A stretch of DNA of 64,000 nucleotides from Nocardia vinacea NBRC 16497 (GTDB taxonomy: Bacteria; Actinomycetota; Actinomycetes; Mycobacteriales; Mycobacteriaceae), in assembly GCF_000308835.1 (NCBI RefSeq), contig NZ_BAGN01000220.1, positions 1 to 64,000 of the forward strand, given 5' to 3'. The notes under the pieces were generated by a model. The model made no database searches. It saw only the letters and a program-made list of their open reading frames with translations, and was not told the origin of the DNA. The position numbers were made by a program, and so were the translations under genes. Below are positions 32,611 through 40,166 of the stretch, piece by piece. Within the stretch, counting starts at the first letter, position 1. Each line of letters opens with the position of its first letter.

Positions 32611-33639
32611 ATGGCTGCTCAAATCACCCAGACCACAGGGGCTGAGCACACGGCGATCCTCGGGCTCGGCGTTTACCGCCCCGCTCGAATCGTCACCAAC
32701 GACGAGGTCGCCGGACCCATCGACTCGAGTGACGAGTGGATCCGCACCCGTTCCGGAATCAAAACGCGGCGTTTCGCCTCGAAGGAAGAGACGATTCACA
32801 GCATGAGCGTCGCGGCCTCCCGCGGCGCGCTCGAATCCGCGGGAGTCGAGGCCGATCAGATCGACTGCGTCATCGTCGCCACCTCCACCCACCTCTTGCT
32901 GACTCCGGCAGCCGCGCCGCAGATCGCGACCGAGCTGGGCATGAACGGCACCGCGGCGTTCGATATTTCGGCCGGATGCGCGGGCTTCTGTCATGCGCTC
33001 GCGCTGGCCTCGGATCTGGTGCGCGCCGGGACGGCCGGACATGTACTGGTGATCGGCGTGGAGAAACTCACCAACACCATCAATCCGAAGGACCGCGCGA
33101 CCGCCTTCCTGTTCGCCGACGGCGCGGGCGCGGTGGTGGTGGGTCCGTCGGAGGAACAGGGCATCGGCCCGACGGTCTGGGGTTCGGACGGCACCCAGCA
33201 CCACGCGATCCGGCAGGACAAGGACTGGATCGAATTCTTCGAGGAAATCGAGGAGAAGGGCCTGGACGCGGTGCGGCCCTACCTCGCCATGGAGGGTACG
33301 GCGGTATTCCGCTGGGCGGCACATTCATTGGAGAAGGTCTGCCGCGACGCCATCGATCGCGCGGGCCTATCCACCGACGACCTGGACGCGATGATCCCGC
33401 ACCAGGCCAACGGCCGGATCATCGAGATCATGGCCCGGGTGCTGAAGCTGCCCGAGCACTGCGCGCTGGCCAACGATATCGAAGAGACCGGAAATACCTC
33501 GGCCGCCTCGATTCCACTGGCCATGGAGGCGCTGCTGCGCAAGGGTGAGTCGAAGCCGGGCGATACCGCGCTGCTGATCGCCTTCGGCGCCGGTCTCTCC
33601 TACGCAGCGCAGGTCGTGACGCTGCCCAACTGGCAGTAA
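32611..33639 (+). CDS. fabH: beta-ketoacyl-ACP synthase III
   Basis: A 342-residue thiolase-fold enzyme that joins an acyl-CoA with malonyl-ACP to start type II fatty acid elongation; in mycolata it links FAS-I products to mycolic acid synthesis. The triad is present: Cys123 in DISAGCAGF, His in MIPHQANGRI and Asn in EETGNTSAASIP. The sequence follows M. tuberculosis FabH closely. AGGAGA at good spacing sets ATG 32611. A strong palindrome follows the stop. Confidence 0.93.
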   Translation: MAAQITQTTGAEHTAILGLGVYRPARIVTNDEVAGPIDSSDEWIRTRSGIKTRRFASKEETIHSMSVAASRGALESAGVEADQIDCVIVATSTHLLLTPAAAPQIATELGMNGTAAFDISAGCAGFCHALALASDLVRAGTAGHVLVIGVEKLTNTINPKDRATAFLFADGAGAVVVGPSEEQGIGPTVWGSDGTQHHAIRQDKDWIEFFEEIEEKGLDAVRPYLAMEGTAVFRWAAHSLEKVCRDAIDRAGLSTDDLDAMIPHQANGRIIEIMARVLKLPEHCALANDIEETGNTSAASIPLAMEALLRKGESKPGDTALLIAFGAGLSYAAQVVTLPNWQ

Positions 33640-33653
33640 CTCAGCCCAGACCT

Positions 33654-33680
33654 CGGTGACCTTCACAGTGAAGGTCACCG
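33654..33680. terminator. 27-bp perfect palindrome between convergent genes
   Basis: Thirteen-bp arms (CGGTGACCTTCAC and its complement) around a single central A, 14 bases after the fabH stop. It includes the stop of the decayed lipoprotein gene on the other strand. As RNA it would form a long hairpin with a tight loop, so a bidirectional terminator is likely. The symmetry would also suit a protein-binding site. Confidence 0.6.
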
Positions 33681-33880
33681 TCCGGGTGCGCCGACGATGG
33701 CCGCGGATATGTTGTCGGCGTTCACCTCGACGCCGAGGTCGGCATTCAGGTTGTCCGGCGCACCTGACCGGTGCCGACCACCCTGAATTCGCGCTCGGGC
33801 GCCGGATCGGATTTACCGCATCCGGTGGGCAGCAGGGCCGAATCGAGTACGGCGACAATGACTACCGAATAGCGCGCAAT
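33675..33880 (-). pseudogene. broken small lipoprotein gene
   Basis: Directly after the SRPBCC stop the minus strand reads, from 33880, ATT GCG CGC..., giving IARYSVVIVAVLDSALLPTG followed by Cys: a lipoprotein signal with a lipobox-like end, but with ATT where a start codon should be. The reading continues for about 38 codons and then shifts frame near 33765; in the new frame it ends NLNADLGVEVNADNISAAIV plus five residues and TGA at 33675. The span is not a multiple of three. Lost start plus frameshift suggest a decaying gene; a sequencing error could explain only the shift. Confidence 0.6.
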
Positions 33881-34336
33881 CTAGGCAGCCGCCTCCACCG
33901 CGGACTTGATCTTGCTGAGCGTTTCGTTCATCCCGCGCTCGAGCAGTTCCTCGAACGGCGCCTCGCCGCCCAGCGCGGCGTCGATGGACTTGCGGGAGAA
34001 CCAGCTGGTGCCGTTGGGCACATCACGGCGTTCGATCAGCCGCGTGCCGGTGGCGGTCGGCTCCAGCGTGTAGCTCCAGATGCTGCGGTTCTCGTTGATC
34101 CGAAATGCGAAGGCCTGATTGGGCTCATAGCGCACGATGCGCGCGGTGGTCGGCCAGTACTTCTTGCCGTCGGTATTGAGGTTGATCGTCCAGGTGCCCG
34201 CCTTCGGCGTGCCGAGCGCGAGCATCCGCACGCATTGCGGGCTGAACTCCGGCATCCGCTTGAGATCGGCGACGACAGCCCAGACCTGTTCCGGCGGTGC
34301 CGCGATCTCGATCGTGGCTTCGATATTTTTCGGCAA
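33881..34336 (-). CDS. SRPBCC family protein (polyketide cyclase/START-like)
   Basis: A 151-residue protein with a helix-grip fold. It starts ATIEIAAPPEQVWAVVADLK, typical of polyketide cyclase/dehydrase proteins in mycolata, and ends with the long C-terminal helix ELLERGMNETLSKIKSAVEA. Such proteins bind lipids or hydrophobic ligands; the ligand is unknown. TTG at 34336 is chosen because GGAGG lies 5 bases upstream, which fits better than an ATG-less extension. Confidence 0.83.
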   Translation of the reverse strand: MPKNIEATIEIAAPPEQVWAVVADLKRMPEFSPQCVRMLALGTPKAGTWTINLNTDGKKYWPTTARIVRYEPNQAFAFRINENRSIWSYTLEPTATGTRLIERRDVPNGTSWFSRKSIDAALGGEAPFEELLERGMNETLSKIKSAVEAAA

Positions 34337-34577
34337 CGCTGCCTCCGGAGGACTGTGCGACGGACGTGCTCGCCCTTTCGAGCGACCTGCAAGCAATCGC
34401 TACGGCTAGCACGACTTGACGATTTGGCAACAGCCTAGTCGGCGACTCTTGGAAGACAAATGTGTCACTTTTTCGCGATTTGATTACCCGGCCGTGTAAT
34501 GGCGCGCGCACAATGGCGGATAGACGAAGCATCAGACACTGCCACAAGCTTTTCCGTCAAGCGTGAGGTGATCGGCC

Positions 34578-34769
34578 GTGAAACTGCGCTCGCTCTTACA
34601 TCGTCGGCACGGGGGTCAGGTCCCGCTGCTTCCCGCCATCGCACCCGAGACACCCGCAACTCGAGACACCTTCGCGCCGCGCATCGCTCGCCCGATAGTT
34701 CCGGACGAACAACTGGAGCGCCTGCTCACGCCCACCGAGCTCGACTTGGTGCGCGAGCATCGCGTTTGA
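34578..34769 (+). CDS. small hypothetical protein (63 aa)
   Basis: A 63-residue basic protein with no recognised domain, beginning MKLRSLLHRRHGGQVPLLPA and rich in Pro and Arg. A GAGGTG element lies about 9 bases before the GTG. It ends 21 bases before the response-regulator gene and could be the first gene of that operon, or a short leader ORF. Support is modest. Confidence 0.45.
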   Translation: MKLRSLLHRRHGGQVPLLPAIAPETPATRDTFAPRIARPIVPDEQLERLLTPTELDLVREHRV

Positions 34770-34790
34770 CGAGCGTTCCATACTCGATAG

Positions 34791-36461
34791 GTGACTGCAC
34801 CCGCTGCTGCTACGAAGCCGGCCATCCTCAGCGTCGACGACGATCCGGGAGTTTCCCGCGCGGTCGTTCGCGACCTGCGCCGCCGTTATGGGGCCGAGTA
34901 CCGGATTCTGCGCGCGGAGTCGGGCGCGGACGCACTCGACGCACTGCGTGAGATGAAACTGCGCGGCCAACCGGTCGCGGTCCTGATCGCCGATTATCGG
35001 ATGCCGGGCATGGACGGCATCGAATTCCTGGAGCAGGCCATGGACCTGCACCCGTACGCGCGGCGCGTGCTGCTGACCGCCTACGCCGATACCAGCGCCG
35101 CGATCGACGCGATCAATGTCGTCGACCTCGACCACTATCTGCTCAAGCCGTGGGATCCGCCGGAGGAGAAGCTCTATCCGGTGCTGGACGGACTGCTCGA
35201 GGCCTGGCGCAGCAACGACCACAAACCCGTCACCGAGACCAAGGTGGTCGGCAACCGCTGGTCCCCGCGGTCGTCGGAGGTGCGCGAATTCCTGGCCCGC
35301 AATCAGCTGCCCTACCGCTGGTACCTGGCCGAGGAACCGGAAGGCGCACGGCTGCTGGAAGCGGCGGGTGCCGATCCCGATATCTGTCCGGTGGTGATCA
35401 CCCCGGGTGGGCAGGCACTGGTGCAACCGAGCGACGGCGAGCTCGCCGAAAGTGTCGGGCTGAACACCAATCCGACCGGCGACTTCTACGACCTCATCGT
35501 GGTCGGCGGTGGACCGGCCGGACTCGGTGCGGCGGTGTACGGCGCCTCCGAGGGGCTGCGCACGGTGCTCGTCGAGCGCACCGCGACCGGCGGCCAGGCG
35601 GGCCAGAGTTCACGCATCGAGAACTATTTGGGCTTCCCGGACGGGCTGTCCGGCGCGCAGCTGGCCGATCGGGCGCGGCGGCAGGCCGCGAAGTTCGGCG
35701 CCGAGGTGATCACCACGCGCGAGGTGGTCGGGCTCGAGGTGAACGGATCCGCGCGGACCGTGCGGTTCGCCGACGGCGGGCGGCTGTGCGCGCACACGGT
35801 GATCATCGCGACGGGTGTGGACTACCGGCGTCATCCCGCACCGGGCGTGGACGATTTCACCGGGCGCGGTGTCTATTACGGCTCGGCCATGACCGAGGCC
35901 TCCGAATGCGCCGACCACGATGTCTACATCGTCGGCGGGGCGAATTCGGCGGGGCAGGCGGCGGTATTCCTGTCGCGCAACGCGCGCACGGTGCATCTGG
36001 TGGTCCGCGCGGATTCACTGGAGAAGTCCATGTCGCACTATCTGATCCAGCAGATCGCGCAGATACCGAATATCCGCGTGCACACCGATACCGAAGTGAT
36101 CGCCGCCGACGGCGACGATCACCTGCAGCAGATCGTGGTGCGCAACAACCGGACCGGCGCGGAAGAAAAAGCCGAGGCCGAACGGTTGTTCCTGTTCATC
36201 GGTGCCGCACCACAGACCGACTGGCTCGACGGCGTGGTCAAGCGGGACGAGGCGGGCTATGTGCTGGCCGGTCCCGATCTGCTCGTCGACGGAACCAGAC
36301 CCGCGGGCTGGGAGCTACCCAGACCGCCGCATCACCTGGAGACCAGCGTCCCCGGCGTTTTCGTCGCGGGTGACGTGCACGCCGATTCGGCGAAGCGGGT
36401 CGCCTCGGCGGTCGGCGAGGGTGCGATGGCGGTCATGCTCGTGCATCGGTACCTGGCGTGA
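34791..36461 (+). CDS. response regulator fused to thioredoxin-reductase-like flavoprotein
   Basis: A 556-residue three-part protein. Residues 10-130 are a CheY-like receiver with Asp17-Asp18, phospho-acceptor Asp68 (LIADYRMPGMDG), Thr in VLLTAYAD and Lys in LLKPWD. Residues 155-215 look like a glutaredoxin-like fold without an obvious redox Cys. Residues 228-550 are a thioredoxin-reductase-type domain: FAD motif VVGGGPAGLGAAVYGASEGL, NAD(P) motif IVGGANSAGQAAVF and VFVAGDVHADS. The CxxC of true thioredoxin reductases is missing (YYGSAMTEASEC). Output is probably a redox reaction controlled by phosphorylation. The kinase gene follows after 14 bases. Confidence 0.9.
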   Translation: MTAPAAATKPAILSVDDDPGVSRAVVRDLRRRYGAEYRILRAESGADALDALREMKLRGQPVAVLIADYRMPGMDGIEFLEQAMDLHPYARRVLLTAYADTSAAIDAINVVDLDHYLLKPWDPPEEKLYPVLDGLLEAWRSNDHKPVTETKVVGNRWSPRSSEVREFLARNQLPYRWYLAEEPEGARLLEAAGADPDICPVVITPGGQALVQPSDGELAESVGLNTNPTGDFYDLIVVGGGPAGLGAAVYGASEGLRTVLVERTATGGQAGQSSRIENYLGFPDGLSGAQLADRARRQAAKFGAEVITTREVVGLEVNGSARTVRFADGGRLCAHTVIIATGVDYRRHPAPGVDDFTGRGVYYGSAMTEASECADHDVYIVGGANSAGQAAVFLSRNARTVHLVVRADSLEKSMSHYLIQQIAQIPNIRVHTDTEVIAADGDDHLQQIVVRNNRTGAEEKAEAERLFLFIGAAPQTDWLDGVVKRDEAGYVLAGPDLLVDGTRPAGWELPRPPHHLETSVPGVFVAGDVHADSAKRVASAVGEGAMAVMLVHRYLA

Positions 36462-36475
36462 TAGGAGGCTGGACC

Positions 36476-37978
36476 ATGAATTCGAAGGAGACAGCGGATC
36501 GCAGCAGTCATCTGGTCTGCGATCCGGCGGAGCTGCGCAGCCTCTTTCTCTTCGAGAAGCTCACCGACGAACAGCTGAGTCTGCTGTGCGCCGATGGCCG
36601 CATCGAGATCGTCGAACCGGGACTGGTGTTCCGCGAGGGCGATCCGGCCACCTGCTTCTACGTGATGATCGAGGGCGAGGTGCAGCTCACCAAGCTCTCC
36701 GGCGGTGCGGAGATCGAGACGACGCGCACCGACTACCGCGGCGCGTACGCGGGCGCGTGGACGGCCTATCTCGGCGACAAGGTCGACCAGAACTACACCG
36801 GTTCGATGTACGTGACCCGTCGGTCGCGGTTCTTCGTACTGGATGCGGGCGCCTTCGCGCGGATGATGCACGACTGGTTCCCGATGGCCGTGCACCTGCT
36901 CGAGGGCGCGTTCTTCGGCAACCGCAAGAGCAGCGAGCGGATCGCCGAGCGCGAACGCCTGCTGGCGCTCGGTTCGCTGTCGGCTGGTCTGACCCATGAG
37001 TTGAACAACCCGGCCGCCGCGGCGGTGCGCGCCACCTCCGGGCTGCGCGACCGGATCGCCGGTATGCGGCACAAGCTGGCGATGATGGCGCAGGGCAAGT
37101 TCGATACGGTGTCGCTGGAGGCGCTGGTGCGGCTGCAAGAGGAGGCGGCGGCCCAGGTCGCCAAGGCCCCTGAGCTCACCACGCTGGAGGCCTCCGAACG
37201 CGAGGATCTGCTCAGCGAATGGCTGGAGGACCGCGGGATCGACGACGGCTGGAATCTGGCCCCGAATTTCGTGCAGGCCGGCTTCGATGTGGATTGGCTG
37301 GAACGGGTTTCGGCAACTCTCGATGGCTCTCCCGACCAGGTGTTCCAGGGCGCGATCCGCTGGCTGAACTACACCATCGAGACCGAGTTGCTGATGAACG
37401 AGATCGCCGATTCGACCACGCGTATCTCGACCCTGATCGGCGCGGCCAAACAGTATTCGCAGATGGACCGGGCGCCGTTCCAGGTGGTCGACATCCACGA
37501 ACTGCTCGACAGCACGCTGGTGATGCTGAGTCGCAAGATCGGCGATGGCGTCAAGGTGGTCAAGGAATACGACCGGACATTGCCCGAAGTGCCCTGCTAC
37601 GCGGCGGAATTGAATCAGGTGTGGACCAACCTGATCGATAACGCGGTATACGCGATGAACAGCGAGGGCACGCTCACCATCCGCACCAGGCACGAAAACG
37701 ACTGCGCCGTCGTCGAGATCGGTGATACCGGCCCCGGCGTACCGGCCGAGGTGCGCAGCCGTATCTTCGAACCGTTCTTCACCACCAAGCCGGTGGGCGA
37801 GGGAACCGGTCTCGGCCTGGACATTTCGTTCCGGATCGTGGTGAACAAGCACCACGGCGATATCCAGCTCGATTCCGAGCCGGGCAATACCCGATTCACG
37901 GTCTGGCTCCCGCTGCACCGTCCCGAGGAAATGCCGGAGTCCGGCGACCGTTCCGAAGCCAATGCAGGAGGTCAGTGA
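36476..37978 (+). CDS. sensor histidine kinase with cyclic-nucleotide-binding-type domain
   Basis: A 500-residue soluble kinase. Residues 20-130 form a cNMP-binding-like beta-roll (VFREGDPATCFYVMIEGEVQ). The phospho-acceptor is His174 in LTHELNNPAAAAVRA, followed by a long helical segment. The ATPase domain has N-box NQVWTNLIDNAVYAM, G1 GDTGPGVP, F-box FEPFFTTKP and G2 GEGTGLGLDIS. No membrane helix is present, so it senses a cytoplasmic signal. AGGAGG sets the ATG. Its partner is surely the fused regulator upstream; its stop overlaps the zinc-finger gene. Confidence 0.92.
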   Translation: MNSKETADRSSHLVCDPAELRSLFLFEKLTDEQLSLLCADGRIEIVEPGLVFREGDPATCFYVMIEGEVQLTKLSGGAEIETTRTDYRGAYAGAWTAYLGDKVDQNYTGSMYVTRRSRFFVLDAGAFARMMHDWFPMAVHLLEGAFFGNRKSSERIAERERLLALGSLSAGLTHELNNPAAAAVRATSGLRDRIAGMRHKLAMMAQGKFDTVSLEALVRLQEEAAAQVAKAPELTTLEASEREDLLSEWLEDRGIDDGWNLAPNFVQAGFDVDWLERVSATLDGSPDQVFQGAIRWLNYTIETELLMNEIADSTTRISTLIGAAKQYSQMDRAPFQVVDIHELLDSTLVMLSRKIGDGVKVVKEYDRTLPEVPCYAAELNQVWTNLIDNAVYAMNSEGTLTIRTRHENDCAVVEIGDTGPGVPAEVRSRIFEPFFTTKPVGEGTGLGLDISFRIVVNKHHGDIQLDSEPGNTRFTVWLPLHRPEEMPESGDRSEANAGGQ

Positions 37979-38331
37979 TGACGCAGGAGTTGGAGGGTAT
38001 CGATCCCGCGGTCGCGCCCAGCGGTCCGGGCTGTATGGAATGTGAAGCGGCCCAGGGCTGGTGGGTGCACCTGCGGCGCTGTGCGCAGTGCGGCCATATC
38101 GGCTGCTGCGACACCTCGCCGGAGCAGCACGCCTCCAAACACGCCAAGGACACCGGACATCCGTTCATCCAGAGCTATGAGCCGGGCGAGGACTGGTTCT
38201 TCGACTTCCGCTCCGACGAGATGTACAGCGGCGGACCGGAACTCGCACCGCCGACACATCATCCGGTGGACCAGCCTGCGCCCGGCCCGCGCGGCCGGGT
38301 GCCCGCCGATTGGCAGCGTCACATCCACTGA
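37978..38331 (+). CDS. UBP-type zinc finger protein
   Basis: A 117-residue protein with a ubiquitin-protease-type zinc finger. The ligand set is complete: Cys19-x2-Cys22, Cys35-x2-Cys38-x4-Cys43, His51-x3-His55-x5-His61. In eukaryotes this fold binds the free Gly-Gly end of ubiquitin; actinobacteria have no ubiquitin, so the ligand is unknown. Its ATG overlaps the kinase stop (TGATG), with GGAGG upstream, so it is made together with the kinase and the fused regulator. It may be an accessory or substrate adaptor of that pair. Confidence 0.9.
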   Translation: MTQELEGIDPAVAPSGPGCMECEAAQGWWVHLRRCAQCGHIGCCDTSPEQHASKHAKDTGHPFIQSYEPGEDWFFDFRSDEMYSGGPELAPPTHHPVDQPAPGPRGRVPADWQRHIH

Positions 38332-38463
38332 CCATCAGGGATCGTCTGGAAAACGTAAGAGCCGCGCCGCGCTATGGGCTCCATGACAACCGAACGATCT
38401 CACCCGGTACCCTGCACCGGACGCGCCGGAGACTCCGGCGCCGCGAGTTACCTGGGAACGCAC

Positions 38464-38904
38464 GTGATCAAGCGAGTTACCGCCATCGTCCTAGCCACCG
38501 GGGCGGTGGCCGTCGCGCTGGCCGGATGTGGCAGTTCGGACGATTCCAGCTCCGACGCGAACGGTCTGCGCAAGGGCGCGACGGGCACCAGTACGCCCGC
38601 TAGCACCACCTCCGCGACCGGCGCAGCGCCGACGACGGCCGCCGACGCACCGACCACCACCAAGACCACGGCGAGTTACCCCTCGCTCGGCCCCGCGTCG
38701 AGCACCACCTGCGGTGAATTCAAGAAGTTGGACAGCACCGAGGAGAAGGCGTTGATCGAGAAGGTGCTCACGGAGAATCCGGGCAGCGAGTTCGAGGGCA
38801 GCCCGAACGTCGCCCTCGGCACCGCCAAACTCGTCTGCCTGGCCCCCACTTACGCCGATACCCCGGTCGCGGTGGCCGCCGGGATCGTCGCAAAGGACAA
38901 GTAG
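38464..38904 (+). CDS. secreted lipoprotein with Thr/Ala-rich linker
   Basis: A 146-residue exported protein. The signal peptide ends in a lipobox (LAGC, Cys22). A Ser/Thr/Ala-rich linker (about residues 30-75) leads to a small folded part with two more Cys (TTCGEFK and LVCLAP), which may form a disulfide. GTG at 38464 gives a proper signal sequence; the frame upstream has none. Function unknown; small lipoproteins of this plan are common in mycolata. A long hairpin follows. Confidence 0.75.
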   Translation: MIKRVTAIVLATGAVAVALAGCGSSDDSSSDANGLRKGATGTSTPASTTSATGAAPTTAADAPTTTKTTASYPSLGPASSTTCGEFKKLDSTEEKALIEKVLTENPGSEFEGSPNVALGTAKLVCLAPTYADTPVAVAAGIVAKDK

Positions 38905-38944
38905 GGCCGCCGCTGCTCGGTCGCAGCACCGACGGCACATACAC

Positions 38945-38988
38945 AGAACGCGCGTACACAGCGGGCAGGCGCTGTGTACGCGCGTTCT
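38945..38988. terminator. 19-bp perfect hairpin between convergent genes
   Basis: Arms of 19 bp (beginning AGAACGCGCGTACACAGCG) with a six-base loop, 40 bases after the lipoprotein stop and 16 bases beyond the stop of the opposite gene. There is no T-tract in either direction. It is the longest perfect stem found in the window. Confidence 0.75.
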
Positions 38989-39004
38989 ACTTATGGCGCG
39001 ACGA

Positions 39005-39622
39005 TCAGGGCTGACCGGTGGCGAACGCGATCACGGCGTCGAGGAACTCCTGGCCGCCCATGACGTATCCGCCGATCAGCGCACCGGCCGGGATGCTGAT
39101 GATCCACAGGAAGGGGATGAAAGCCCCGATGACGGCACCGATGACGATGCCCGGCAGGTTCTTGTTGACCTGCTCCATGAGCCGGTCGTAGGAGCTGATG
39201 TCCTTCAGCCCCGCAATGTCCTTCAGCTTCGCGGTGTCCGCCGGGGTCATCGTCGAAGCCAGCGCGAGGGTGTGGCCGTCCGCGCTGATCTGCTGGCTCA
39301 CCGCGATCGGAAGTCCAGCGACCTCGGAGCGCAGCGGCACCTGGTCCACGGTCACGCCGTCGTCGGACTTCAACAGCACTGCGGCACCGTCCGAGGCGAG
39401 CTCGAACCGGCCGCTGTCAACCGCCCAGGTGATGGTCTTATCAGTTGGGGAAACCGTTGTGTGGTAGTTGATTCCGTGTGCAACACCAGAAGTCACGCCC
39501 CCCGGGGTCACTGCCGCCGGCTGGTCAGTCGCCACGGCGGGCTGTCCATTGGCGGTAGCTGCGGTAATCCCCACCGCGGTGACAGCCATGAAGACAGCAG
39601 TAGTGATCTTTCCGAACTTCAT
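39005..39622 (-). CDS. secreted protein with C-terminal Gly-rich membrane segment
   Basis: A 205-residue exported protein. A signal peptide (MKFGKITTAVFMAVTAVGIT) is followed by a beta-rich domain (YHTTVSPTDKTITWAVDSGR, later LPIAVSQQISADGHTLALAS) of a family found in many copies in Nocardia and Rhodococcus, function unknown. The last third has a Gly-zipper membrane segment (LPGIVIGAVIGAFIPFLWII). GGAGGG lies about 11 bases before the ATG. It may sit in the outer mycolate layer, an inference from family distribution and the Gly-zipper. Confidence 0.8.
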   Translation of the reverse strand: MKFGKITTAVFMAVTAVGITAATANGQPAVATDQPAAVTPGGVTSGVAHGINYHTTVSPTDKTITWAVDSGRFELASDGAAVLLKSDDGVTVDQVPLRSEVAGLPIAVSQQISADGHTLALASTMTPADTAKLKDIAGLKDISSYDRLMEQVNKNLPGIVIGAVIGAFIPFLWIISIPAGALIGGYVMGGQEFLDAVIAFATGQP

Positions 39623-40166
39623 TTCTTGAATTCCCTCCACTTTGTTGTCCCGCCCGACAAGGGGCGGGACCAGAACGTTAGCGTGCGGAATTCGTTGTCG
39701 CACATTGGGGTTCGTCAATCATGAAATCATTGCCGAAGTTTAGCTATCCACAATTCCGCGGATCGATTTGCGATGCAGTCGGGCCACATGAGGGATGCCC
39801 CGCATTTGCTCGAGCCGAGCTTCTGAGTCGGCAACCCGCGCCCGTCATATCCCGAGTGAGCCGTATGCCCAGGTCGATCCGCGGTAGGGCGGCGTATTTG
39901 CCGAGGCTTGTGAGATCGACTCGGACAGGCGTACCAGTCTCCGTTGCGAAATTACTGGTCAGAGCGCACCGCCGCGATTACACGTCCGATCGGCGATATC
40001 GACGACGATCCCAGGCCGTTTTCGGTTCCGTGAGTACATTCACAATTTCGAGTTGCAAGGGGCAAATAGCGGATCGGGGCACTCGCCCGCGACGATTTTC
40101 CGCAGATCTCGGATCTTTCCGACGGACCGCCGACCAACCGGGGCCGGACGCGGGCAGAATGACACA
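39623..40166. other. 544-base intergenic region, no gene seen
   Basis: It separates two divergent genes. Base composition is lower in GC than the neighbouring genes. The open frames present are Arg/Ser-rich shadows without ribosome binding sites or domains. It presumably holds the promoters of both genes, and its size would allow a regulatory RNA, but no specific element can be supported. Confidence 0.4.

Noticed and set aside
36332..37918. 528-residue minus-strand frame opposite the histidine kinase
   Set aside because: Antisense shadow; the kinase boxes on the plus strand are complete.
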